This document shows, one piece after another, positions 1 to 7,532 of a DNA stretch of 44,361 nucleotides. Position numbers and translations under genes: made by a program. The notes under the pieces were generated by a model. That model did not search any database. It worked only from the letters and a program-made list of their open reading frames with translations, and was not told where the DNA came from. Source of the stretch: an uncultured Pseudokineococcus sp. (lineage in GTDB: Bacteria > Actinomycetota > Actinomycetes > Actinomycetales > Quadrisphaeraceae); the NCBI RefSeq assembly GCF_947499845.1, contig NZ_CANMPM010000020.1, forward strand, positions 1 through 44,361. Direction: 5' to 3'. Positions within the stretch are counted from its first letter, which is position 1, and every line of letters begins with the position of its first letter.

Positions 1-80
1 GACAGGGGCGATCAGTCATACCGGACCTGGCGACCAGGAACCCCCTCGACGAGGGAGCGCGAGGAAGGTAACGGGGCGTC

Positions 81-180
81 ATGGCCACACATCGCCGCCG
101 GGCGGCGCTCACGGGGGGCCACATGGCCACACATCGCCCGTCGGGCGGCGCTCACGGGGGCGTCATGGCCACACATCGCC
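81..180. repeat. 42-nt-period direct repeat, about 2.4 copies
   Basis: The 16-mer ATGGCCACACATCGCC occurs identically at 81-96, 123-138 and 165-180, exactly 42 nt apart. The first two copies are followed by a small GC palindrome (94-108 and 135-147) and then by CTCACGGGGG. The palindromes differ in sequence but both stay self-complementary. The third unit breaks off after the 16-mer. An 88-codon frame crosses the array but runs antisense through the tRNA gene, so it is probably not coding. Nothing else is recognisable in 1-254. Confidence 0.8.
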
Positions 181-254
181 CCGCAGGAGGCGGCCGGGGG
201 CGGGAACGGTCGGACCTGGCCGACGGATCCCGGCCGACCGATCCACAGACGACG

Positions 255-283
255 ACGGGCCGCTTTCGAGGGGAGCGGCCCGT
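255..283 (-). terminator. Hairpin terminator downstream of tRNA-Leu
   Basis: Arms 255-264 and 274-283 form a perfect 10-bp GC-rich stem with a 9-nt loop, beginning 3 bases past the tRNA 3' end. There is no clear U-tract, which is common for terminators in GC-rich actinobacteria. Confidence 0.6.
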
Positions 284-285
284 GC

Positions 286-373
286 TGGTGTCCGGAGGGG
301 GACTTGAACCCCCACGCCCGATAAAGGGCACTAGCACCTCAAGCTAGCGCGTCTGCCATTCCGCCACCCGGAC
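286..373 (-). tRNA. tRNA-Leu (anticodon GAG)
   Basis: On the minus strand the RNA begins GTCCGGGTGGCGGAATGG and ends in an encoded CCA at 288-286. The 7-bp acceptor stem pairs GTCCGGG with TCCGGAC, with one G-T pair. The anticodon loop reads CTTGAGG, giving GAG, which reads leucine CUC and CUU codons. A long variable arm, as expected for class II leucine tRNAs, follows the anticodon stem. The T loop contains TTCAAGT. At 88 nt the length fits tRNA-Leu. A possible -10 on the minus strand is TAGTTT at 416-411. Confidence 0.97.
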
Positions 374-507
374 AGGTGCCGTGCGGCGCCGGAGCGCCGC
401 GAGCGGTGGAAAACTACCACGGGTCCCGGGGCGTCCCCGACCGCTCGCCGCCGGGCCGCCCGCCGGCCCGAGCGCCCACCCCGGCGCCCCGCCCTGACGG
501 CCCACCC

Positions 508-559
508 CGACGCCCCGCCCCGACGCCCCGCCCCGACGCCCCGGCCCGACGCCGCGGCG
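508..559. repeat. 13-bp tandem repeat, about 3-4 copies
   Basis: The unit CGACGCCCCGCCC is repeated at 508-520 and 521-533, with one mismatch at 534-546 and a degenerate copy after that. It fills the spacer just upstream of the M20 peptidase promoter. The rest of 376-507 is GC-rich non-coding sequence with no other feature visible. Confidence 0.75.
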
Positions 560-581
560 GGGCCCCCGACGCCCCCGCCGG

Positions 582-587
582 TAGCGT
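582..587 (+). promoter_or_regulatory. -10 element TAGCGT of the M20 peptidase gene
   Basis: Seven bases separate it from the ATG at 595 and there is no Shine-Dalgarno sequence, so transcription probably starts at the start codon. Confidence 0.6.
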
Positions 588-594
588 GCCGGGC

Positions 595-1947
595 ATGACG
601 GACCCCACCGGCACGCCGTCCGCCCCCGACACCGGCGCCGCGACCGGCGTCCCCTCCGCGGCGGACGAGGTCGTCGACATCGCGCGCGACCTCATCCGGA
701 TCGACACGTCGAACTACGGCGACGGCAGCGGGCCGGGGGAGCGGGCCGCCGCCGAGCACGTCGTCGGCCTGCTCGAGGAGGTCGGGCTGTCCCCGGAGCT
801 CCTGGAGAGCGACCCGGGGCGCGCGAGCGTCGTCGTGCGCGTCCCCGGTGAGGACCGCGAGCGGGGCGCCCTCGTCGTCCACGGCCACCTCGACGTCGTC
901 CCCGCCCGCGCGGAGGACTGGAGCGTCGACCCCTTCGCCGGCGAGGTGCGCGACGGCCTGCTGTGGGGCCGCGGCGCCGTCGACATGAAGGGCATGGACG
1001 GGATGATCCTGTCCGTCGTGCGCCAGATGGTTCGCGAGGGCCGCACGCCGCCGCGCGACCTCGTCGTCGCCTTCTTCGCGGACGAGGAGGCGGGCAGCGT
1101 CAAGGGGGCGACGCACCTCGCGCGCACGCGTCCCGACCTCTTCGAGGGCGCCACCGAGGCGATCAGCGAGGTCGGCGGCTTCTCGATCGACGTCGCCGGG
1201 CAGCGCTGCTACCTCCTGCAGACCGCGGAGAAGGGGATCGCGTGGGTCCGGCTCGTGGCCCACGGCCGCGCGGGGCACGGCAGCCAGGTCAACGGCGAGA
1301 ACGCTGTCACGCGCCTGGCCGCCGCCGTCGCCCGCATCGGCGCCCACCGGTGGCCGACCGAGCTGCGGCCCTCCGTCAGCGCCTTCCTCGAGGGGGTCCG
1401 CGACGTCACGGGCGAGCCGCTCGACCCCGAGGACTTTGACGCGCTCACGCGCACGCTCGGGACGACGGCCAACTGGGTCGGCGCCACCCTGCGCAACACC
1501 TCGAACCCCACGCAGCTCGAGGCCGGCTACAAGCACAACGTCATCCCCGGGACGGCGACGGCGCTCGTGGACTGCCGCACGCTGCCGGGCCAGGGCGACC
1601 ACGTCCTCGAGGTCGTGCGCGAGCTGGCGGGGCCGGGCGTCGACGTCGAGGTCGTCCACGCCGACGCCGCCCTCGAGACCGACATGGAGGGCTCGCTGCC
1701 CGAGGCCATGGTGGGCGCGCTGCTCGCCGAGGACCCGGGAGCCCGCGTGCTGCCCTACTGCCTGTCCGGCGGCACCGACAACAAGGCGCTGGCCAAGCTG
1801 GGCATCCGCGGCTTCGGCTTCGCCCCGCTCCAGCTGCCGCCGGAGCTCGACTTCGCCGGCATGTTCCACGGCGTCGACGAGCGCGTGCCCGTCGAGTCGC
1901 TGCGCTTCGGCACCCGCGTCCTCGACCGGCTGCTGCGCACCTGCTGA
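595..1947 (+). CDS. M20 family metallopeptidase / deacylase
   Basis: A 450-aa cytosolic zinc hydrolase of the M20 (ArgE/DapE/carboxypeptidase) superfamily. Visible motifs are the VVHGHLDVVP metal-binding block with H98 and D100, the WGRGAVDMKG block with D130, and FFADEEAG with the catalytic and metal-binding glutamates E164/E165. These are followed by the dimerisation-lid region (VAHGRAGHGSQ) and a C-terminal metal ligand region with SGGTDNK. Length matches the family. The ATG at 595 is chosen because a -10 hexamer sits 7 nt upstream; the open frame continues further upstream only through repeat DNA. The substrate cannot be told from sequence; amide bonds of N-acyl amino acids or dipeptides are typical for the family. 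It converges on the PIN gene, with 7 bases between the stops. Confidence 0.9.
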   Translation: MTDPTGTPSAPDTGAATGVPSAADEVVDIARDLIRIDTSNYGDGSGPGERAAAEHVVGLLEEVGLSPELLESDPGRASVVVRVPGEDRERGALVVHGHLDVVPARAEDWSVDPFAGEVRDGLLWGRGAVDMKGMDGMILSVVRQMVREGRTPPRDLVVAFFADEEAGSVKGATHLARTRPDLFEGATEAISEVGGFSIDVAGQRCYLLQTAEKGIAWVRLVAHGRAGHGSQVNGENAVTRLAAAVARIGAHRWPTELRPSVSAFLEGVRDVTGEPLDPEDFDALTRTLGTTANWVGATLRNTSNPTQLEAGYKHNVIPGTATALVDCRTLPGQGDHVLEVVRELAGPGVDVEVVHADAALETDMEGSLPEAMVGALLAEDPGARVLPYCLSGGTDNKALAKLGIRGFGFAPLQLPPELDFAGMFHGVDERVPVESLRFGTRVLDRLLRTC

Positions 1948-1954
1948 GGCGGCG

Positions 1955-2380
1955 CTACGCGGGGTCGGCGGGAGCGCCGCCGAGGCCGGTCAGCGCCTCC
2001 AGCGGCGCGAGCCGGACGACGCCGGTGGCCAGCGCCCGCAGACGGGCGTCACCGCTGACGAGGGCGTCGGCCTGCAGCAGGGCGACGGCCACGACCTCGG
2101 CGTCGGCCGTCGCCCACCCGTGCTCGCGGGCGAGGCGCCAGGCGGTCCGCCGCGACACCCGGTCGCCGAGCAGCCGCACCCGCAGCGACGTGAGCTCCTC
2201 GAGGAGCGCCATGGCCCGCGTCTCCTCGAGGTGGCCGGCTCGCACCGCGCCGAGGGCCAGGTCGAGCACCTGCGAGCGCAGGGCCGCCGTGCCGACGAGC
2301 GGGTGCACGGGGGCGCGACCGGCCTCGAGGAGGCTCAGGACTGCGGGCGCGTCGACGGCGAGGCGCGGCGTCGCCGGCAT
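1955..2380 (-). CDS. PIN-domain protein (putative ribonuclease)
   Basis: A 141-aa protein with the outline of a single PIN domain: an N-terminal LAVDAPAVL with the first acidic residue near position 10, glutamates in the middle (LEETRAMALLEEL), then TADAEVVAVALLQ and the closing DALVSGDARLR, which match the last two acidic positions of VapC-like PIN domains. Family knowledge suggests a metal-dependent RNase. No antitoxin-like gene is adjacent; the gene 25 nt upstream on the same strand encodes a DUF5703 protein and the pair probably forms an operon. It may therefore be a stand-alone PIN protein rather than a toxin. The ATG at 2380 lacks a well-spaced ribosome-binding site, so the start is moderately certain. 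Confidence 0.7.
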   Translation of the reverse strand: MPATPRLAVDAPAVLSLLEAGRAPVHPLVGTAALRSQVLDLALGAVRAGHLEETRAMALLEELTSLRVRLLGDRVSRRTAWRLAREHGWATADAEVVAVALLQADALVSGDARLRALATGVVRLAPLEALTGLGGAPADPA

Positions 2381-2405
2381 CTCCGTGGGCCCCGCGCCCA
2401 CGGCC

Positions 2406-2705
2406 TCAGGCCGTCCGCTGCATCCGGATGATGCGCCGGCGCAGGACGACGCGCCGCAGCCCGCCGACGTAGAGGCGCACGCCCGCGAGCTCCCACTTGC
2501 CGTACTCCGCCTCCTCCGTGAGGAGGGCGCGGGCCTGCCCGCCGGAGGTGCCCCGGGGCAGCACCACCTCGCGGTACTCGAAGGTGGAGGCGCGGGGGCG
2601 ACCGGGTGCGCGCCCGCCCCGGGCGCCGTCCTCCTCGGGCGCCGAGTGCGTGGGCCGCTCGGAGGGCTGGTCCCCGCCCCGGGGGGTGCGTCGGCTCGCG
2701 TCCAT
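2406..2705 (-). CDS. DUF5703 family protein
   Basis: A 99-aa protein whose last 60 residues (FEYREVVLPRGTSGG, then LLTEEAEYGKWELAGVRLY, then RRVVLRRRIIRM) match what I know of DUF5703, a small actinobacterial family of unknown function. The N-terminal 40 residues are low-complexity and charged, so the true start could lie downstream, but no other ATG or GTG fits near the conserved part. It is translated just ahead of the PIN gene and divergently from the acidic-tail protein. No function is assigned. Confidence 0.75.
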   Translation of the reverse strand: MDASRRTPRGGDQPSERPTHSAPEEDGARGGRAPGRPRASTFEYREVVLPRGTSGGQARALLTEEAEYGKWELAGVRLYVGGLRRVVLRRRIIRMQRTA

Positions 2706-2858
2706 CGCCCGACATGGTGCCACGGGGGCGCCCCCGGACCCCCGACGGCACGGCGGGCGAGGGCGCCGGAGCCCGCCCCGCAGGGCGCGCCCGGCCGAGG
2801 CGTGCGGGGCGCGGGCGGCACCTGCTCGCACCCGTCGCCGACGACCCTCGCGCGCGGC

Positions 2859-2864
2859 TACGGT
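2859..2864 (+). promoter_or_regulatory. -10 element TACGGT of the acidic-tail gene
   Basis: It lies 6 bases before the ATG at 2871, without a Shine-Dalgarno sequence; the transcript is probably leaderless. Confidence 0.6.
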
Positions 2865-2870
2865 CCTCCC

Positions 2871-3206
2871 ATGAGCACCGAGCCCCGCGCGGCCCTGGCA
2901 CGTCTCGTCGGGGCGCTCGAGGCGCACCTCGACGCCGTCGAGCGACGTCGCTCCGAGACCGACCCCGTCGTCAAGGACGCCTACCAGTCGCTGTCGGACG
3001 CGTTCGAGACCTACGACGAGGCGCTCTACGACGCCTTCGACGAGGTGACGCCCTTCGTGCTCTTCGACGACTCCGACGAGGACGACGACGACCTCGACGA
3101 CGACGACGACGAGGACGACGACGACGACGAGGACCTCGAGGACGACGACGAGGACCAGGACGACGACGAGGACGACGACGAGGACGACAGCCGCCCGCGC
3201 CTGTAG
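2871..3206 (+). CDS. Small protein with long poly-Asp/Glu tail
   Basis: A 111-aa protein. Residues 1-67 look like a helical domain (LARLVGALEAHLDAVERR, then SLSDAFETYDEALYDAFDE). Residues 68-106 are almost only Asp and Glu, encoded by GAC/GAG runs at about 3067-3187. Similar actinobacterial proteins are often labelled primosomal protein in databases; I see nothing in the sequence that supports such a role. Acidic tails commonly bind basic proteins or mimic nucleic acid, but that is inference. The start is set by the leaderless-type promoter. Confidence 0.75.
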   Translation: MSTEPRAALARLVGALEAHLDAVERRRSETDPVVKDAYQSLSDAFETYDEALYDAFDEVTPFVLFDDSDEDDDDLDDDDDEDDDDDEDLEDDDEDQDDDEDDDEDDSRPRL

Positions 3207-3215
3207 GCGCGGAGC

Positions 3216-3239
3216 CGTGCGGGCGCCGGCGCCCGCACG
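3216..3239. terminator. 24-nt perfect palindrome between converging genes
   Basis: Arms 3216-3227 and 3228-3239 are exact reverse complements. It sits 10 bases after the acidic-tail stop and 33 bases before the aldo/keto reductase stop, so it could end both transcripts. Confidence 0.6.
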
Positions 3240-3272
3240 AGCGGGCGGCGACGGTCGCCGGGCGACCGGCGT

Positions 3273-4286
3273 CTAGGGGCGCCCGACAGCCGTCCGGGCC
3301 GAGGACACCTCGTCCAGCGCCGCGCGGATCGGGGCCGGCAGCCGCAGGTCCTCGCCCGCGAGCGCGGCGCGCAGCTGCGCGGCCGTGCGGGCGCCCGTGA
3401 CGGCGCTGGCGACGCCGGGGCGGTCGGCCGCCCACGCGAGGGCGACCTCGAGCGGGGAGCGCTCGAGCCCGTCGGCGGCGGTGCGCACGGCCTCCACGAC
3501 CCCGCGCGCCGAGGGGTCGAGGTGCGGCTCGACGACGTGCACGAGGTGCGGCGAGGCCGCCCGGGAGTCCGCGGGCAGCGCGTGGCGGTACTTGCCCGTC
3601 AGCACGCCGCCGCCGAGGGGGCTGCGCGCGAGCAGGCCCACCCCGCTCGTGGCGGCGGCGTCGCGCAGGTCGACGTCGGCCCAGCGGGCGACCAGCGAGT
3701 GCTCCACCTCGACGGCGACGAGCGGCGCCCCGCCGGCCTGCGCCAGGGCGGCGGCGCGGGCGGTCTGCCAGGCGCCGTGCTCGGCGAGGCCCGTGTAGCG
3801 CGCGCGTCCGGAGCGCTGGGCCTCCGCCAGGGCGGCGAGGGACTCCTCGACGGGCGCCCCGCCGTCCCCGGGGCCGTCGTCGCCTCTCTCGGCCGCGCTC
3901 CGCGCGGTGGGGCCCCGGTCGGTGCCGCCGAGCAGCAGCAGGTCGACGTGGTCGGTCCGCAGTCGCGCCAGGGAGTCGTCGAGGTCGGCGAGGAGGCTGC
4001 GCCGCGAGCCGTCGGTGCGGCGCGCGGCGCCGAGCCCGCGGGAGCCGACGCGCAGGGCCAGCACGAGCTCCCGGCGGGGGACGACGTCGTCGAGCAGCGC
4101 GCCGAGGAGCTCCTCCGCCTCGCCGGAGCCGGAGGCCGCGGTGCTGACGAGCGTGCCGCCGGCGTCCGCGAAGTCGCGGAGCTGCTCGGAGGCCTCGTGC
4201 TCGTCGGTGTCGCGCCCCCACGTCAGGGTGCCGAGCCCGAGCCGTGAGACGCGCAGGCCCGACCGTCCGACGCGCCGGGTCTCCAT
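3273..4286 (-). CDS. Aldo/keto reductase-fold protein lacking the catalytic tetrad
   Basis: A 337-aa protein that opens like an aldo/keto reductase (METRRVGRSGLRVSRLGLG, TWGRDTDEHEA) and keeps the C-terminal cofactor-side blocks (ARSPLGGGVLTGKYR, ALAWAADRPGVASAVTGA). All four catalytic positions appear changed. The Asp of the family's DTAxxYG block is S48, its Tyr position is G53 (block reads VSTAASGSGEAEE), the Lys is R79 in ELVLALRVG, and the His is G120 in HVDLLLLGGTD. I checked these codons on the minus strand. The protein is full length with no frameshift, which suggests a retained non-catalytic role rather than a decaying gene. The ATG at 4286 has TAGGGT eight bases upstream. Confidence 0.85.
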   Translation of the reverse strand: METRRVGRSGLRVSRLGLGTLTWGRDTDEHEASEQLRDFADAGGTLVSTAASGSGEAEELLGALLDDVVPRRELVLALRVGSRGLGAARRTDGSRRSLLADLDDSLARLRTDHVDLLLLGGTDRGPTARSAAERGDDGPGDGGAPVEESLAALAEAQRSGRARYTGLAEHGAWQTARAAALAQAGGAPLVAVEVEHSLVARWADVDLRDAAATSGVGLLARSPLGGGVLTGKYRHALPADSRAASPHLVHVVEPHLDPSARGVVEAVRTAADGLERSPLEVALAWAADRPGVASAVTGARTAAQLRAALAGEDLRLPAPIRAALDEVSSARTAVGRP

Positions 4287-4294
4287 GGCGCTCG

Positions 4295-4300
4295 ACCCTA
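4295..4300 (-). promoter_or_regulatory. -10 element TAGGGT of the aldo/keto reductase-like gene
   Basis: Read on the minus strand, 8 bases before the ATG at 4286; leaderless arrangement. Confidence 0.55.
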
Positions 4301-4385
4301 GCCGCGGACCGGGCGGGCCCCGGTGAGCCCGGCGGGCGCCGCACCGACCCGTCCGCCGGTGGCGGGCCGTGGGCCCCGGCGTCGC

Positions 4386-4391
4386 TAGTGT
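4386..4391 (+). promoter_or_regulatory. -10 element TAGTGT of the LLM oxidoreductase operon
   Basis: It lies 7 bases before the GTG at 4399, and it decides that start over the GTG ten codons upstream. Confidence 0.6.
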
Positions 4392-4398
4392 CGGCGCC

Positions 4399-5499
4399 GT
4401 GCGTCTGGGCGTCGACCTCGGTCAGGGTCCGCAGGTCTCGGCCGCGGGGCCCGGTGGTGAGGGCGAGGACCCGTGGGCCCGCGTCCGCCTCGCCGAGGAG
4501 GCCGAGCGCCTCGGGTACGCGGTCGCGTGGGCGGCGGAGGCCTACGGCACCGACGCCGTCACCGTGCTGTCCTGCGTCGCCGCGCGCACCACGCGCATCG
4601 GCGTCGGCAGCGCCGTCCTGCAGATCCCCGCCCGCAGCGCCGCCATGACGGCGATGACGGCCGCCTCGCTCGACGCGCTCTCCGGCGGCCGCTTCCACCT
4701 GGGGCTGGGGGTCTCCGGCCCGCAGGTCTCCGAGGGCTGGCACGGGGTGCGCTTCGACGCGCCGCTGCGGCGCACGCGCGAGCACGTCGAGGTCGTCCGG
4801 ATGGCGCTGCGCCGCGAGCAGGTGCGCTACGACGGCCGGCACCTCCAGCTGCCCCTGCCCGACGGGCCCGGGCGGGCGCTGCGGCTGTCCGTGCGGCCGC
4901 TGCGCGCCGACGTGCCCGTGTACCTGGCGGCCGTGGGCCCGAAGAACCTCGAGCTCGCCGGGGAGCTCGCCGACGGCTGGCTCGGGATCCTCGTGACGCC
5001 CGAGCACCTGCCGGACGCGCTGGGGCACCTGGGGGCGGGTCGGCGCCGCTCGGCGCAGCCGGACGCTCCCCTCGACGTCGTCGCGTCCGTCGCCGCCGCG
5101 CCCTCGGACGGGGCCTCGGTCGCCGAGGACGACGAGGCGGGGCGCCTGGGAGCCCTGCGGGCCCGGCTCGCCCTCTACGTCGGCGGCATGGGCAGCCGCG
5201 AGCAGAACTTCTACAACGCCCTGGCCGTGCGGCTGGGCTACGAGCGGGAGGCCGCCCTCGTGCAGGACCTGTACCTCGACCGCCGGCACCGGGAGGCCGC
5301 CGCGGCGGTCCCGCGGGGCCTCCTCGAGGCCACGAGCCTCGTCGGGCCGCCCGCCGCCGTCCGCGACCGCCTGGCCGCCTACGCCGAGGCGGGCGTGACG
5401 ACGCTCTCCGTCCTTCCCGACGGGCGCGACGGGGCCGTGCGGGTCGCCGTGCTCCGCACGGTCGCCGAGGCGCTCGACGCCAGCGGGGCGGGCTCCTGA
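4399..5499 (+). CDS. Luciferase-like (LLM) F420-type oxidoreductase
   Basis: A 366-aa TIM-barrel protein of the luciferase-like monooxygenase superfamily. Typical blocks are VRLGVDLG at the N-terminus, [19 protein letters not shown]-type sequence around 30-50, [35 protein letters not shown] (the loop that binds the deazaflavin in F420-dependent members) and [22 protein letters not shown]. In actinobacteria this subgroup usually uses coenzyme F420, but the cofactor and substrate are inferred. The stop codon overlaps the uppP start by one base, so the two genes are translationally coupled. Confidence 0.85.
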   Translation: MRLGVDLGQGPQVSAAGPGGEGEDPWARVRLAEEAERLGYAVAWAAEAYGTDAVTVLSCVAARTTRIGVGSAVLQIPARSAAMTAMTAASLDALSGGRFHLGLGVSGPQVSEGWHGVRFDAPLRRTREHVEVVRMALRREQVRYDGRHLQLPLPDGPGRALRLSVRPLRADVPVYLAAVGPKNLELAGELADGWLGILVTPEHLPDALGHLGAGRRRSAQPDAPLDVVASVAAAPSDGASVAEDDEAGRLGALRARLALYVGGMGSREQNFYNALAVRLGYEREAALVQDLYLDRRHREAAAAVPRGLLEATSLVGPPAAVRDRLAAYAEAGVTTLSVLPDGRDGAVRVAVLRTVAEALDASGAGS

Positions 5500-6359
5500 T
5501 GGGGTGGGTCGAGGCGCTGGTCCTCGGTCTCGTGCAGGGGCTCACGGAGTTCCTGCCCATCTCCTCCAGCGCGCACGTGAGCATCGTCGGCCAGCTGCTC
5601 TTCGACGGCCGCGACCCCGGGGCCGCCTTCACCGCGATCATCCAGCTGGGCACCGAGGCGGCCGTCGTCGTCTACTTCTGGCGCGACATCGTCCGCATCG
5701 TCCGGCAGTGGGCGCTCTCGCTCGTGGGCCGCGTGCCGCGCAGCGACCCGGACGCGCGGATGGGCTGGCTCGTCATCCTCGGGTCCATCCCCATCGGCGT
5801 CCTCGGGCTCCTCTTCCAGGACCAGATCGAGACCCAGCTGCGCAACCTGTGGATCACCGCCGTCATGCTCGCCGTCTTCGGCGTGCTCCTCGGCGTCGCC
5901 GACGCGCGGGCGTCGACCCGCAAGGACCTGTCCGACCTGTCGGTCCGCGACGGCCTGCTCTACGGGTTCGCCCAGGCGCTGGCGCTCGTCCCCGGGGTGT
6001 CCCGCTCCGGCGGCACCATCACCGCCGGCCTGCTGCTGGGCTACCGCCGCGAGGCGGCCGCGCGCTACGCGTTCCTCCTCGCCATCCCCGCCGTCGTCGC
6101 CTCGGGCGGCTTCCAGCTCGTCTCCGAGCTGGGGGAGGGCGGCGCCGCGTCGGTCGCGTGGGGGCCGACCGTCCTGGCGACCGCCATCTCCTTCGGGGTG
6201 GGCCTCGCCGTCATCGCGTGGCTGCTGCGATTCATCAGCACCCACACCTTCCGCGGGTTCGTGGTGTACCGGCTCGCGCTGGCGGCCGTCCTCGCGCTGC
6301 TGCTGCTGACGGGCGTCGTCGACGCCGCGCCCGTGGTGGCGCCGGCCGTCCAGCCCTAG
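5499..6359 (+). CDS. uppP: Undecaprenyl-diphosphate phosphatase
   Basis: A 286-aa membrane enzyme of the UppP/BacA family. It removes a phosphate from undecaprenyl diphosphate, recycling the lipid carrier for peptidoglycan and other wall polymers. Both family signatures are present: [14 protein letters not shown] near residue 15-28, including the essential Glu and Ser residues, and the second block [19 protein letters not shown] near 160-180. About eight hydrophobic segments are visible. ATG overlaps the previous stop (TGATG). The gene converges on corA with only 10 bases between stops and no room for a separate terminator. Homologues are associated with bacitracin tolerance. Confidence 0.95.
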   Translation: MGWVEALVLGLVQGLTEFLPISSSAHVSIVGQLLFDGRDPGAAFTAIIQLGTEAAVVVYFWRDIVRIVRQWALSLVGRVPRSDPDARMGWLVILGSIPIGVLGLLFQDQIETQLRNLWITAVMLAVFGVLLGVADARASTRKDLSDLSVRDGLLYGFAQALALVPGVSRSGGTITAGLLLGYRREAAARYAFLLAIPAVVASGGFQLVSELGEGGAASVAWGPTVLATAISFGVGLAVIAWLLRFISTHTFRGFVVYRLALAAVLALLLLTGVVDAAPVVAPAVQP

Positions 6360-6369
6360 CCGGCGGGCC

Positions 6370-7416
6370 CTACAGCCAGCCCGACCGCCGGAAGGCGCGG
6401 TGCAGCACCAGGCAGACGGTGACCATGAGCAGGAGCGCCGCCGGGTAGCCGTAGCGCCACGCCAGCTCGGGCATGAACTGGAAGTTCATGCCGTAGATGC
6501 CGGCGATGACGGTGGGCACGACGGCGAGGGCCGCCCACGCGGAGATGCGGCGGGCGTCGTCGTTCTGCTGCAGGCCCACCTCGGCGAGGTGGGCGCTGTG
6601 GACGTCGCCGAGCTGCCGGTCGGTCCCCTCGACCGACTCGGCGGCCTGCTGGGCGTGGTCGGCCACGTCGCGCAGGAAGACCCGGGCCTCCTCGGGCACG
6701 AGGTCGAGGTCCTGCTGCCACAGCCGCCGCACGGGCTCGACGAGCGGGCGGGCGGCCCGGATCATCTCGAGCACCTCCCGCTTGAGCTGGTAGACGCGCG
6801 CCGTCGTCCCGGCGCCGCGGTCGTCGGGGCTGAAGACTTCCTGCTCCAGGTCGCTGACGTCGACCTCGAGCTCGGAGGCGATGGCGACGTAGGCGTCGAC
6901 GACGACGTCCAGCACCCCGTGGAGGACGGCGGCGGGGCCGAGCGCGAGGAAGTCCTCGTCGAGTCGCCCGCGGGCGCGCTCGACCACGCCCTCGTCCTCG
7001 CGCGAGACGGTGAGCACCCAGCGGTCGCCGAGGACGACGAGCACCTCGCCGGTCTCCACCGCCGAGCGGCTGTCGTCGTAGCGGACGGGGCGCGCGCTGA
7101 CCAGGACGGAGCCGCCCTCGTCGCCCGGGTAGCGCTCCAGCTTGGGGCGCTGGCGCCCGGTCTCGAGGTCCTCGACCGCGAGGGGGTGCAGGTCGAGGAC
7201 CTCCGCGTAGCCGGAGAGGTCGCCCTCGCCGGGGTCGGTGTGGTGGACCCACACGAAGCCCGCGCCCTCGGCGCGGGCCCGGGCCAGGGCGTCGGCGGTC
7301 TCCGCCGCGCCGGGGACGTGCCCGGGGGGCGGCGGGAGCGACGACGCGCCGGCGCGCGCCGGGACGTCGACGTCGTGCAGGCGGGTGCCGTCGCAGGTGC
7401 GGACGATGGCGCTCAC
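6370..7416 (-). CDS. corA: CorA-type magnesium/cobalt transporter
   Basis: A 348-aa protein with a large soluble N-terminal domain (HHTDPGEGDLSGYAEVLDLHPLAVEDLE is the family block; helices follow) and two C-terminal membrane segments. The signature GMN is at 309-311 in AGIYGMNFQFMPEL and forms the pore entrance in CorA proteins. CorA proteins act as homopentameric Mg2+ channels of the inner membrane. GTG start at 7416 is supported by GGAGGAG about 8 bases upstream, so this transcript has a leader, unlike many neighbours. It is divergent from the histidine phosphatase gene. Confidence 0.93.
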   Translation of the reverse strand: MSAIVRTCDGTRLHDVDVPARAGASSLPPPPGHVPGAAETADALARARAEGAGFVWVHHTDPGEGDLSGYAEVLDLHPLAVEDLETGRQRPKLERYPGDEGGSVLVSARPVRYDDSRSAVETGEVLVVLGDRWVLTVSREDEGVVERARGRLDEDFLALGPAAVLHGVLDVVVDAYVAIASELEVDVSDLEQEVFSPDDRGAGTTARVYQLKREVLEMIRAARPLVEPVRRLWQQDLDLVPEEARVFLRDVADHAQQAAESVEGTDRQLGDVHSAHLAEVGLQQNDDARRISAWAALAVVPTVIAGIYGMNFQFMPELAWRYGYPAALLLMVTVCLVLHRAFRRSGWL

Positions 7417-7519
7417 GGGCTCCTCCGGAGGGGTCGTGGCCCCGGCCGGGGCTCGGCGCGCGCGAGGGGCGCGGGTCGGTCGGCCCCGGCCGGCGCGGGG
7501 CGCGGCCGAGGACGGCGCC

Positions 7520-7525
7520 TATGGT
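7520..7525 (+). promoter_or_regulatory. -10 element TATGGT of the histidine phosphatase gene
   Basis: It lies 7 bases before GTG 7533. An in-frame ATG at 7521 falls inside this hexamer and so is unlikely to be used. Confidence 0.6.
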
Positions 7526-7532
7526 GGCGCCC

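Noticed and set aside
81-347. 88-aa frame with repeated MATHR units as a gene
   Set aside because: The repeat period is a multiple of three so any frame repeats; the frame runs antisense through the tRNA-Leu and lacks a ribosome-binding site.
1955-2380. VapBC toxin-antitoxin system
   Set aside because: The PIN domain is there, but the adjacent DUF5703 gene does not resemble a VapB-type DNA-binding antitoxin.
2971-5289. 772-aa minus-strand frame and similar long frames across the window
   Set aside because: They overlap recognised genes in other frames and are made of Arg/Ala/Pro/Gly-rich shadow sequence.
7521-7532. ATG at 7521 as start of the histidine phosphatase
   Set aside because: The ATG lies inside the -10 hexamer TATGGT; GTG 7533 has the spacing used by neighbours.
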